From: an uncultured Alphaproteobacteria bacterium
GTDB lineage: Bacteria > Pseudomonadota > Alphaproteobacteria > HIMB59 > GCA-002718135
NCBI GenBank assembly: GCA_902607435.1
Contig: CACLJX010000003.1
Span: 62,001 to 126,000, forward strand
Reading direction: 5' to 3'
DNA length: 64,000 nucleotides
Part shown: positions 51,562-60,492 of the stretch, piece after piece
How the letters are laid out: each line of letters opens with the position of its first letter
Position numbering within the stretch: the stretch's first letter is position 1
Made by a program: the position numbers and the translations under genes
The notes under the pieces: model-generated
Databases searched by the model: none
What the model was told of the DNA's origin: nothing
The model's input: only the letters and a program-made list of their open reading frames with translations

Positions 51562-52225
51562 ATGATGAATCGTACAATCTAAATTTTTTTCTTAATCTTT
51601 TAATATGGCTATCAATTGTTCTATCATCAACATAAACATTATCACCATACATTGCATCCATTAATTGATTGCGATCTTTGATTACTCCTGGATGTTTTGC
51701 TAAACAATTAATTAAATTAAATTCAGCAACAGTTAATTCAATAATATCATTTTTCCAAAAACAAAGTTGTTTTAAATGGTCTAGAACAAGATCTCCTTTT
51801 TGTAAATTAGCATTTTTATCTATTATTTTTTCATCTTCAATTAATCTATTAGAATGTATTCGTAATACTGTTCGTATTCTTTCATTAAGCAGTTTTTGTG
51901 AAAATGGTTTTTTAATATAATCAGCCGCTCCCATTTTTAAACCAATAATTTCATCTTGTTCTTGATCTTTAGAAGTTAAAAATATTATTGGCATATTTTT
52001 CAATTCTAAATTTTTGCTTGATCTAACTTTCATTAATAATTCATTACCATTCATTCGCGGCATTTTGATATCAAAAAGACCAAGATCATAATTTTTTTTT
52101 TTGAATCCATTAATTGCTTCTTCACCATTTTGAAAAGTGTCAACTTCAAATCCTTCAGTTTCAAGAGCTAATGAAACAGAAGTTAAAATATTAATTTCAT
52201 CATCTACTAAAGCTATACGAGTCAT
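51512..52225 (-). CDS. chvI: OmpR-family response regulator, ChvI-like
   Basis: IALVDDEINILTSVSLALETEGFEV; LFDIKMPRMNG; KKPFSQKLL; C-terminal winged helix DDRTIDSHIKRLRKKFR...RTRYGSGYSWRE. Confidence 0.9.
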   Translation of the reverse strand: MTRIALVDDEINILTSVSLALETEGFEVDTFQNGEEAINGFKKKNYDLGLFDIKMPRMNGNELLMKVRSSKNLELKNMPIIFLTSKDQEQDEIIGLKMGAADYIKKPFSQKLLNERIRTVLRIHSNRLIEDEKIIDKNANLQKGDLVLDHLKQLCFWKNDIIELTVAEFNLINCLAKHPGVIKDRNQLMDAMYGDNVYVDDRTIDSHIKRLRKKFRLYDSSFDQIRTRYGSGYSWRE

Positions 52226-52427
52226 ATATTTTTTTAAAATACAATAATTAAGAATTTTTATGGCAGATTTAAGTCAATATATCCTTATATTTATAATAAT
52301 ATTAATTTAATATATTCAAAGAATCTAAAAAAACTGTTGATAATAATTTTTTAATGATTTCAGTTACTTGACTAAGTTAAAGTATCTTTTTCAATACTAA
52401 TGTTTGACTTAGAATAAAAATAATTTA

Positions 52428-52448
52428 TGTTCTTATTTTGTTCTTATT
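52428..52448. promoter_or_regulatory. Tandem 10-bp direct repeat (11-bp period) upstream of chvI/nrdA
   Basis: tgttcttatt at 52428-52437 and 52439-52448. Confidence 0.4.
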
Positions 52449-52455
52449 GCGATAT

Positions 52456-52503
52456 TGAGCAAATATTGTATTGTCAGTTTATTAGTGACACTACATATTG
52501 TAG
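52456..52503. promoter_or_regulatory. Paired NrdR-box-like elements upstream of nrdA
   Basis: 52488-52503 acactacatattgtag (close to consensus acaCwAtATaTwGtgt) and 52456-52471 tgagcaaatattgtat (weaker); start-to-start spacing 32 bp. Confidence 0.6.
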
Positions 52504-52550
52504 CTATCAAGAATAATTTTTAGAAAAATATATTTGGAAAAAAACAATAT

Positions 52551-55292
52551 ATGACAGAACACTCATCTCGTTTAAAGGAAGATATCTCAAATAATAACAT
52601 TAATCTTTTAAGTTTAAGTGTTGTTAGACGAGATGGTTCAATTACTCCTTTTAAATCAGATAAAATTTCCAATGCTATTAAAAAAGCTTTTCTAGCTCAA
52701 ACAAAAATCAGAAACAATAAAGATAAAGATACCGAACAAAAAAATAATATTCATAAAACGGTTGATAATTTAACTAGTAAGGTTGTATCTGCTCTTACGC
52801 GACGTATTGCTGATGGCGATATGATTCATATTGAAGATATACAAGATCAAGTTGAATTAGCTTTAATGAGGGATGAACACCATAAAGTTGCTAGGGCTTA
52901 TGTTTTGTATAGGGAACAAAGAGCAGCACAAAGATACCATACAAAAAAACTAAAAGAACAAATTGGAGGAAAAGTTTCCTCAATGATGGTAATTAAACGC
53001 GATGGTGACAAAGAGCCAGTATCCTTAGATAAAATTTCAAATAGAATTTCAGTACTATCAACAGGATTACAAATCGATCCAATAGTTGTCGCACAAAAAG
53101 CAATACCAGGTTTATTTAATGAAATAACTACAACAGAAATTGATAATTATTTAGCTGAAACAGCAGCATCTCTTACTGTTGAACATCCTGATTATTCATA
53201 TTTAGCTGCAAGAATTAAAGCAAATGCTCTACATAAAGAAACGCCGGGATTTATTATAACTACAAAAAATCTTTATGAAGATGGATTGTTGAAAAAAGAT
53301 TATTATGAAAAAGTAATAAATAATTCTGATGATATAGAATCAATAATTGATTATGATCGAGATTATCATTTTGATTATTTTGCCCTTACAACATTAACGC
53401 GAGCTTATTTACTCAAATTAGAAAATAAAACAATCGAACGGCCACAAGATCTTTGGATGCGAGTTGCATTAACTGTTTCCTCTGAGAAATTCGACTATAA
53501 TAGTGTTAAAAATACATATTCAGCTTTATCAAATGGGATGTACACACATGCAACACCTACATTATTTAATAGTGGTTTAAAAATGCAACAATTATCTTCC
53601 TGTTTCTTAATAGGAATGGAAGATGACTCAATAGATGGAATTTTTAATACTATAAAAGATTGTGCTTTAATCTCAAAAACTGCTGGAGGGATTGGATTAC
53701 ATGCCCATAATATTAGAGCTTGTGGCAGCAGAATCAAATCAACTAATGGTAAATCTAATGGTTTAATTCCCTTTTTAAAAATTTTTAATGAAACAGCTAA
53801 ATCAGTTGATCAAGGAGGTGGCAAAAGAAAAGGGTCTTTCGCTATTTATCTTGAACCTTGGCATGCTGATATAGAAAAATTTCTTGAGTTGAGAAAAAAT
53901 ACAGGTGCTGAAGAATTTAGAGCAAGAGATTTGTTTTATGCACTTTGGATACCTGATCTCTTTATGGAAAGAGTTGAAAATGATGAAGATTGGACATTAA
54001 TGAGTGAACATGAATGCCCAGGATTATCTGATAATTATGGAGAAGCGTTTAAAAAATTATATTCAAAGTATGAAAAAAAATTTCATCATTTAGAAAAAAT
54101 TAAAGCAAGAACTTTAATGTCTAAAATAATTGAAGCACAAATCGAAACAGGACAACCTTATATGCTTTATAAAGACTCAATAAATGAGAAATCCAATCAA
54201 AAAAATATAGGTGTAATAAAATCATCTAATCTCTGTGCCGAAATTGTTGAATATTCATTTAAAGACGAAACAGCTGTTTGTAATCTTGCTTCAATTGCTC
54301 TGCCTAAATTTATTATCAATAAAGAAAAAAAATATGATTATAACAAACTTTATGAAACTGCAAAGCTAGCAACAAGAAATCTTGACCAAGTAATTGATGT
54401 TAATTCTTATCCAACAAACAAGACCAAAAAATCAAATAATTTACATCGTCCAATAGGACTTGGAATACAAGGATTAGCTGATGTATTTTTTATTTTAAAA
54501 ATTCCTTATGATAGTGAAAAGGCAGCTGAAGTTAATAAAAAAATATTTGAAACAATTTATTTTGGCGCCCTTGAAGCTTCAATGGAAATAGCAAAAGAAA
54601 AAGAACCTTATTCAACATTTCAAGGATCTCCACTTTCGGAAGGAAAATTTCAATTTGATTTATGGGGAGTAAAACCTTCAGAAATGTGGGATTGGGATAA
54701 TTTAAGAGAACAAATAAAGAAACATGGTGTTCGAAACTCTTTAACTACTGCTTGCATGCCAACGGCATCTACTGGGATAATTTTAGGCAATACAGAAACC
54801 TTCCAAATTCAAACTTCAAATATATACAAAAGACAAACCTTGTCTGGTGAATTCTTGTTAGTTAATCGACATTTAGTTAAAGAATTATCAAAAAGAAATT
54901 TGTGGAATAAGGCAATGAGAGATAACATTATAGTTGAAAATGGATCTGTTCAAAATATACCTGATTTTCCTGATGATTTAAAAGATATTTATAAAACTGT
55001 TTGGGAAACATCTCAAAGAACTGTAATTGATATGGCTGCTGATAGAGCTCCATTCATCGACCAAACACAGTCCATGAATCTATGGCTATCAAATCCTACT
55101 TTTGGAAAAGTTAACTCAATGCATATGTATGCTTGGAAAAGAGGTCTTAAAACAGGAATGTATTATTTAAGAAGTCGCTCCGCTGTTGATGCTGTTAAAG
55201 TTACAGTATCCTCTGAAAAAATAGCTAAAGAAAATTTTCTCAACAATAAAGAAGAAAATGAACTAGAAGAATGCTTAACATGCAGTGCATAA
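52551..55292 (+). CDS. nrdA: Ribonucleoside-diphosphate reductase alpha subunit (class Ia) with two ATP-cone domains
   Basis: ATP-cone-like VVRRDGSITPFKSDKISNAIKKAF and VIKRDGDKEPVSLDKISNRISVL; NLCAEIVEY; C-terminal CLTCSA. Confidence 0.96.
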   Translation: MTEHSSRLKEDISNNNINLLSLSVVRRDGSITPFKSDKISNAIKKAFLAQTKIRNNKDKDTEQKNNIHKTVDNLTSKVVSALTRRIADGDMIHIEDIQDQVELALMRDEHHKVARAYVLYREQRAAQRYHTKKLKEQIGGKVSSMMVIKRDGDKEPVSLDKISNRISVLSTGLQIDPIVVAQKAIPGLFNEITTTEIDNYLAETAASLTVEHPDYSYLAARIKANALHKETPGFIITTKNLYEDGLLKKDYYEKVINNSDDIESIIDYDRDYHFDYFALTTLTRAYLLKLENKTIERPQDLWMRVALTVSSEKFDYNSVKNTYSALSNGMYTHATPTLFNSGLKMQQLSSCFLIGMEDDSIDGIFNTIKDCALISKTAGGIGLHAHNIRACGSRIKSTNGKSNGLIPFLKIFNETAKSVDQGGGKRKGSFAIYLEPWHADIEKFLELRKNTGAEEFRARDLFYALWIPDLFMERVENDEDWTLMSEHECPGLSDNYGEAFKKLYSKYEKKFHHLEKIKARTLMSKIIEAQIETGQPYMLYKDSINEKSNQKNIGVIKSSNLCAEIVEYSFKDETAVCNLASIALPKFIINKEKKYDYNKLYETAKLATRNLDQVIDVNSYPTNKTKKSNNLHRPIGLGIQGLADVFFILKIPYDSEKAAEVNKKIFETIYFGALEASMEIAKEKEPYSTFQGSPLSEGKFQFDLWGVKPSEMWDWDNLREQIKKHGVRNSLTTACMPTASTGIILGNTETFQIQTSNIYKRQTLSGEFLLVNRHLVKELSKRNLWNKAMRDNIIVENGSVQNIPDFPDDLKDIYKTVWETSQRTVIDMAADRAPFIDQTQSMNLWLSNPTFGKVNSMHMYAWKRGLKTGMYYLRSRSAVDAVKVTVSSEKIAKENFLNNKEENELEECLTCSA

Positions 55293-55310
55293 AATATTAA
55301 AAGATGTTAA

Positions 55311-56300
55311 ATGATCTCTAAAGGTTGTAAATCAATATTTCCAATTAAGCATAAAGATATATGGGATAGATATAAGCTGCATGTTCAAGCTTTTTGGACC
55401 CCAGAAGAAGTATCTTTGCATGATGATTTAAGAGATCTTCAAACTTTAAATGATGGTGAAAAGCATTTTATAAAAAATGTGCTAGCATTTTTTGCTAATT
55501 CTGAAGCCATGATAAATGAAAATCTTGCTAGTCGATTCTATAAAGAAATTCTAATTCCTGAAGCACGATGCTTTATTTCTATGCAAATGCTAAATGAATC
55601 CATACATGCTGAAATGTATGCTCTACAAATAGAAGCCTATGTAACGAATCCAGAAGAAAAAGATAAGCTTTTTTCAGCTATTGAGAATGTTCCATGCATA
55701 AATCACAAAGCACAATGGGTTGCTAAATGGCTAAATGGAGAGCAAAATTTACTAACTAGATTAATTGGTTTTGGTTTAGTTGAAGGCTTATTTTTTGCTG
55801 GATCTTTTTGTTCAATTTATTATTTTAGAAAAAGAGGTTTATTGCCTGGTTTAGCTTTATCTAATGATTGGATAGCTCGAGATGAGGGCATGCACTTTAG
55901 TTTTTCTGCTTTGATGTTTAAAACACTAAGAGATAGATATAATAATGGAACGCTCTCTGATTCAGATATTAAAGACATCGCCTTGATTGATGGTGACGTT
56001 GCCCAAACAGAATTTGAAGAAATTGTTAGAGAAGCAGTATCTTTTGAAAAAGAATTTGTCACTGCAGGACTTCCTGTTGACCTAATTGGAATGAATAAAG
56101 AGTTAATGTGCCAATATATTGAAGCAGTTGCTGATCGTATCGCTGATTTATTTGAATTTGAGAGAGTTTTTAATACAGAAAATCCTTTTGATTTTATGAG
56201 AGCTCTTGATGTGCAGAATGTAACCAATTTCTTTGAAAAGCGTGTATCAGAGTATCAAAGACCTACTGATAGAGCTCTTGCTTTTGATGAAGCATTCTAA
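55311..56300 (+). CDS. nrdB: Ribonucleoside-diphosphate reductase beta subunit
   Basis: MLNESIHAEMYALQIEAY metal-ligand/radical Tyr motif; FWTPEEVSLHDDLRDLQTLNDGEKHF. Confidence 0.97.
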   Translation: MISKGCKSIFPIKHKDIWDRYKLHVQAFWTPEEVSLHDDLRDLQTLNDGEKHFIKNVLAFFANSEAMINENLASRFYKEILIPEARCFISMQMLNESIHAEMYALQIEAYVTNPEEKDKLFSAIENVPCINHKAQWVAKWLNGEQNLLTRLIGFGLVEGLFFAGSFCSIYYFRKRGLLPGLALSNDWIARDEGMHFSFSALMFKTLRDRYNNGTLSDSDIKDIALIDGDVAQTEFEEIVREAVSFEKEFVTAGLPVDLIGMNKELMCQYIEAVADRIADLFEFERVFNTENPFDFMRALDVQNVTNFFEKRVSEYQRPTDRALAFDEAF

Positions 56301-56540
56301 ATGAATGTAGTTATTTATTCAAAAAATAATTGCGTTTTTTGCAACAAAGCTAAAATAAGATTAAAAAAATATAATCCAAAAATTCATATGCTTGATAAAG
56401 ATTATACACGTAATGAATTTTTTAAAATGTTTCCCAATGCCAAAACATTTCCTCAAATAATAATTGATAATAAAAATATTGGGGGTTATCATGAATTAGA
56501 AAAATGGCTTGCTTTTAACCTACCGGAGGAAGATTTTTAA
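56301..56540 (+). CDS. Glutaredoxin-like protein
   Basis: 79 aa; VVIYSKNNCVFCNKAKIRLKK; TFPQIIIDNKNIGGYHEL; directly after nrdB. Confidence 0.92.
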   Translation: MNVVIYSKNNCVFCNKAKIRLKKYNPKIHMLDKDYTRNEFFKMFPNAKTFPQIIIDNKNIGGYHELEKWLAFNLPEEDF

Positions 56541-56747
56541 TTAAATATTTTTTTTCTTTCTATTGTAGATTTTTTTACTTTTAACTGACCTTTGTTTATA
56601 TTTTGGTGTTCTCAAATCTTTTGCAATAGGATTTGATTTCTTTTTGTAAGAAGATTTTAAATCACCAAAAAAAATTATCGATATAGTACCTACTCCAACT
56701 TTTAGTATTGGTTCTGCTTTTGTTGCTAAAATAGTATTTATATTCAC
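56541..56747 (-). CDS. Small basic protein, possibly ArfA-like ribosome rescue factor
   Basis: 68 aa; C-terminal SNPIAKDLRTPKYKQRSVKSKKIYNRKKK resembles the ArfA LF-x-QRV-x-KKGKGSY-RK region. N-terminal extent uncertain. Confidence 0.4.
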   Translation of the reverse strand: MNINTILATKAEPILKVGVGTISIIFFGDLKSSYKKKSNPIAKDLRTPKYKQRSVKSKKIYNRKKKNI

Positions 56748-56774
56748 CAGCTTTTCTATCCTTGCTCTATTAGA

Positions 56775-59543
56775 TCAATGGGACTCACTCCAATTTATAC
56801 CAGACCCAAAATCAACCACAAGAGGAACTTTAAAATCTTTATAATTTAAATGCGTAGTTTCCATAATTTTCTTAATTTTCGGAATAGATTCATCTAAGTA
56901 TTTCTCTTCTATTTCAAATACTAATTCATCATGAACCTGTAAAAGCATCTTTGCTTTGAACTTTTTTTCTGAAATATTCTTGTGAATTTCAATCATGGCA
57001 ATTTTAATTATATCCGCGGCTGTTCCTTGAATTGGAGCATTAATTGATTGTCTTTCGGCAAATCCTCTAATAGAAAAATTTTTATCATTTATACCTCTAA
57101 TATTGCATCTCCTACCAAACATAGTTTCTACATAGTTATTTGTTTTTGAAAAGTTAATTTGAGAATCCATATAATCTTTTATTCTTGGAAAACGCGAAAA
57201 ATATTCTTCTATATATTTTTTTCCTTCTGTATTAGAAATAGATAATTGTTTTGCTAATCCGTAAGGGCTAATACCATAAATTATACCAAAATTAATAGCT
57301 TTTGCTTTACGTCTATGATCAGAAGATATCTCTTTTTCTTTTAAATTAAAAATCTCTTTTGCAGTTGAAGTATGAATATCTTCTCCTTGAACAAATGCTT
57401 CAATAAAATTTTTATCTTGTGATATTTCTGCTGCTAATCTTAGCTCAATCTGGGAATAATCAAAACTGAGCAATTTATAATTTTCTTCAGCAATGAACGC
57501 TTGACGAATTTTTTTTCCATTTTCTGTTCGAATAGGAATATTTTGAAGATTAGGATCATTTGAGCTTAAACGGCCTGTAAGTGTAGTAGCTGTTGCATAA
57601 GATGTATGAACTCTATTTGTTTTTTGTGAAATTTGATCAAGAAGTGCTTCAGTATAAGTAGAGCGTAATTTTGTTAATTCTCGCCATTCAAGAACAAGTT
57701 TAGCTATATTATAACCTTGATGTGCTATATCTTCTAATATTCCAGAATCTGTAGAATAATTACCTGTTTTTGTTTTTTTCCCAACCTTAATTCCCATATC
57801 TATAAACAGAATCTCACCTAATTGTTTGGGCGAGCCAATATTAAAATCTTTTTTTGCAATCTGAAATATTTGTTTTTCTAATTTTGTACTTTCATTTTTA
57901 AATTCTAAACTTAATTGTTTTAAATATTTTTGATCAACTTTTATTCCAAAATCCTCCATTGAGCTTAATACATTAATTAATGGTTTATCCACCTTCGTAT
58001 AAATATAAGAACTTTTTTCTTTAGATAGTCGTTGTTGAAAAAAATTAAAAAGTTTTAATGTAATAAAAGCATCCTCAGCTGCATATTTCGTAGCATTTTC
58101 TATATTTACGTAATCAAATGTTATTTTTTGTTTTCCAGATCCAACCATTTCTTTAAATTTTATTGTTGAGTGATTAAAATGCATAAAAGCTAAGTCATCC
58201 ATTCCATGTCTTGTAACACCATTATCAAGAGCATAAGACATCAACATAGTATCTGCTATAGATTCAAATTTAATTCCATACTTATTCAATATTCGAATAT
58301 CATATTTAATATTGTGACCAATTTTTAATATTGCTGGATCACAACAAATAGATTTTATAATTTTCAAAACTTTGGTTTTAGAAATTTGTTCTTTAGTTTT
58401 TTTATCATCTATATTTTTATGACTTATTGGAATATAAAAAGCACAATCTTGATTGCAACATAAAGAAATTCCTACTAAATTAGCTTTTTCAATATCTAAT
58501 GAATCTGTTTCAGTATCAATTGCACAAATACCTTTATTAATAATCTCCGTAATAATTTTATGAAGATCTTTTAGAATTGTAATTGAACTATATTTTGGTT
58601 TTAAATTTGTATAATAATTTTTTGTATTAATATTATCCTTATTGATGAATGAATTATTTTCCAAACGCTGCATAATAACTTTAAAACCTTGATTAAATAA
58701 AAATTGTTTTACATTTTCAATATTATTATTAATTTCACTGTAAGGCACTATGTCATCTATTGACAAAGGAAGTGTTACATTACTTTCTAATTTTACAAGC
58801 TCTAAACTAATTCTAATATTGTTTTTAGAATCTTGAATGATTTTTTTTCTTTTATTTTGTTGAATTTTATCTGCGTTTTTAATTAATTCTTCAATATTAC
58901 CAAATTCTTTAATTAACTCTAAAGCTGTTTTGGGACCAATACCTAGTGCTCCAGGTATATTATCTGTTTTATCTCCTGTTAAAGCTTGAATTTGTATTAC
59001 TTTTTCTGGTTTAACTCCAAATTTTTCAATGACTTCATTAATTCCAATATTTTTATTTTTCATTGGATCTAGCATTTGAACTTGATCAGAAACTAATTGC
59101 ATCAAATCCTTATCTGAAGAAATAATAAGAGATGAAATATTCTTTTTCTTTGCTAAATTTGTATATGTTGCAATAATATCATCTGCTTCATACCCTTCTA
59201 ACTCAATCTGTGGAATATTAAATGCTTTCACACAATTTTTAATTATTTCAAATTGTGGTATCAAATCCTCAGGTGTTTCACCTCTATTAGCTTTGTATTT
59301 AGGATAAATTTTATTTCGAAAATTTTCTCTTGCCGCATCAAAAATAACTACTAGTTTTTCACTACTATAATCTTCAATTAATTTAACAAGCATATTTGTA
59401 AATCCAAATACTGCATTTACAGGAGTTCCATCTTTCCTATTCATAGGTGGAAGGGCATAATAGGCTCTAAAAATGTATGCTGAGCCATCTATAAGTATCA
59501 ATCTCTTTTGTTTATTCATCATATTAAAAAGTATATAAGACAT
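56775..59543 (-). CDS. polA: DNA polymerase I (likely start Met at 59519)
   Basis: 5'-3' exonuclease domain, 3'-5' exonuclease (AIDTETDSLD, GHNIKYDIRIL, YAAEDAF), polymerase (SFDYSQIELRLAAEIS, LLQVHDELVFE). Confidence 0.98.
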   Translation of the reverse strand: MSYILFNMMNKQKRLILIDGSAYIFRAYYALPPMNRKDGTPVNAVFGFTNMLVKLIEDYSSEKLVVIFDAARENFRNKIYPKYKANRGETPEDLIPQFEIIKNCVKAFNIPQIELEGYEADDIIATYTNLAKKKNISSLIISSDKDLMQLVSDQVQMLDPMKNKNIGINEVIEKFGVKPEKVIQIQALTGDKTDNIPGALGIGPKTALELIKEFGNIEELIKNADKIQQNKRKKIIQDSKNNIRISLELVKLESNVTLPLSIDDIVPYSEINNNIENVKQFLFNQGFKVIMQRLENNSFINKDNINTKNYYTNLKPKYSSITILKDLHKIITEIINKGICAIDTETDSLDIEKANLVGISLCCNQDCAFYIPISHKNIDDKKTKEQISKTKVLKIIKSICCDPAILKIGHNIKYDIRILNKYGIKFESIADTMLMSYALDNGVTRHGMDDLAFMHFNHSTIKFKEMVGSGKQKITFDYVNIENATKYAAEDAFITLKLFNFFQQRLSKEKSSYIYTKVDKPLINVLSSMEDFGIKVDQKYLKQLSLEFKNESTKLEKQIFQIAKKDFNIGSPKQLGEILFIDMGIKVGKKTKTGNYSTDSGILEDIAHQGYNIAKLVLEWRELTKLRSTYTEALLDQISQKTNRVHTSYATATTLTGRLSSNDPNLQNIPIRTENGKKIRQAFIAEENYKLLSFDYSQIELRLAAEISQDKNFIEAFVQGEDIHTSTAKEIFNLKEKEISSDHRRKAKAINFGIIYGISPYGLAKQLSISNTEGKKYIEEYFSRFPRIKDYMDSQINFSKTNNYVETMFGRRCNIRGINDKNFSIRGFAERQSINAPIQGTAADIIKIAMIEIHKNISEKKFKAKMLLQVHDELVFEIEEKYLDESIPKIKKIMETTHLNYKDFKVPLVVDFGSGINWSESH

Positions 59544-59553
59544 ATCTAACTAA

Positions 59554-60492
59554 ATGTCTGATTATAATTTTTCTATTGAAGCTAAAAATCTTAATAAAAC
59601 GTTTATAAAAAAAGATAATACAAAAATTGATGCTTTAAAAAATTTTAGTATTAACATTCCTAAAGGATCTATCTATGGATTGTTGGGTCCGAATGGCGCG
59701 GGTAAGTCAACCTTCATAAATATATTAGGTGGTCTTGTAAAAAAGGATAATGGTAAAGTTAAAATATGCGGAATAGATATTGACAAAAATGCTAAGAATA
59801 GTAGAAAAAAAATTGGCATTGTGCCACAAGAACTTAATATTGACCCCTTTTTCACACCTTATGAATTATTGGAGCTGCAAGCAGGCTTGTATGGGGTTAG
59901 AAAAAAAGAAAGACATACTGAAGAAATTCTTAAAAAATTAAATATACATGATCAAAAAAATGCTTATGCAAGATCATTGTCCGGAGGAATGAGACGGAGA
60001 TTACTTGTAGCAAAAGCTCTCGTCCATAATCCTGAAATTATAATTTTAGATGAACCAACGGCCGGTGTTGATGTAGAATTAAGGCAAAACTTATGGAATT
60101 ATATTAAAGAACTTAATCAAAAAGGCACAACTATTTGTCTTACTACACATTACTTAGAAGAAGCTGAAAATTTATGTGATAAAATTACTATAATCAATAA
60201 AGGAAAAATTCTTAAAAGTGATTCGAAAGAAAATTTGTTAAATTTAATTGGTAAAAAGAGAGTAAATTTTAATTTAAATTGTTCTTTAAATTATTTACCA
60301 AAAAAATTAAAAATTTATAATCCAATTTTAAACAAAAATATTTTATCTCTGACATACGATAAAAATAAAACAAAACTTAGATCAATCTTAAATGATCTTA
60401 ACAATCTCAAAATTACTTTCGATGAAATTAACACACAGGAGAGTGATTTGGAAGATGTATTTATACAATTAACTCAAAATCATGATTCATAA
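59554..60492 (+). CDS. ABC transporter ATP-binding protein (ABC-2 type)
   Basis: GLLGPNGAGKSTFINILGGL; LSGGMRRRLLVAKALVHNPEIIILDEPTAGVD. Confidence 0.9.
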   Translation: MSDYNFSIEAKNLNKTFIKKDNTKIDALKNFSINIPKGSIYGLLGPNGAGKSTFINILGGLVKKDNGKVKICGIDIDKNAKNSRKKIGIVPQELNIDPFFTPYELLELQAGLYGVRKKERHTEEILKKLNIHDQKNAYARSLSGGMRRRLLVAKALVHNPEIIILDEPTAGVDVELRQNLWNYIKELNQKGTTICLTTHYLEEAENLCDKITIINKGKILKSDSKENLLNLIGKKRVNFNLNCSLNYLPKKLKIYNPILNKNILSLTYDKNKTKLRSILNDLNNLKITFDEINTQESDLEDVFIQLTQNHDS

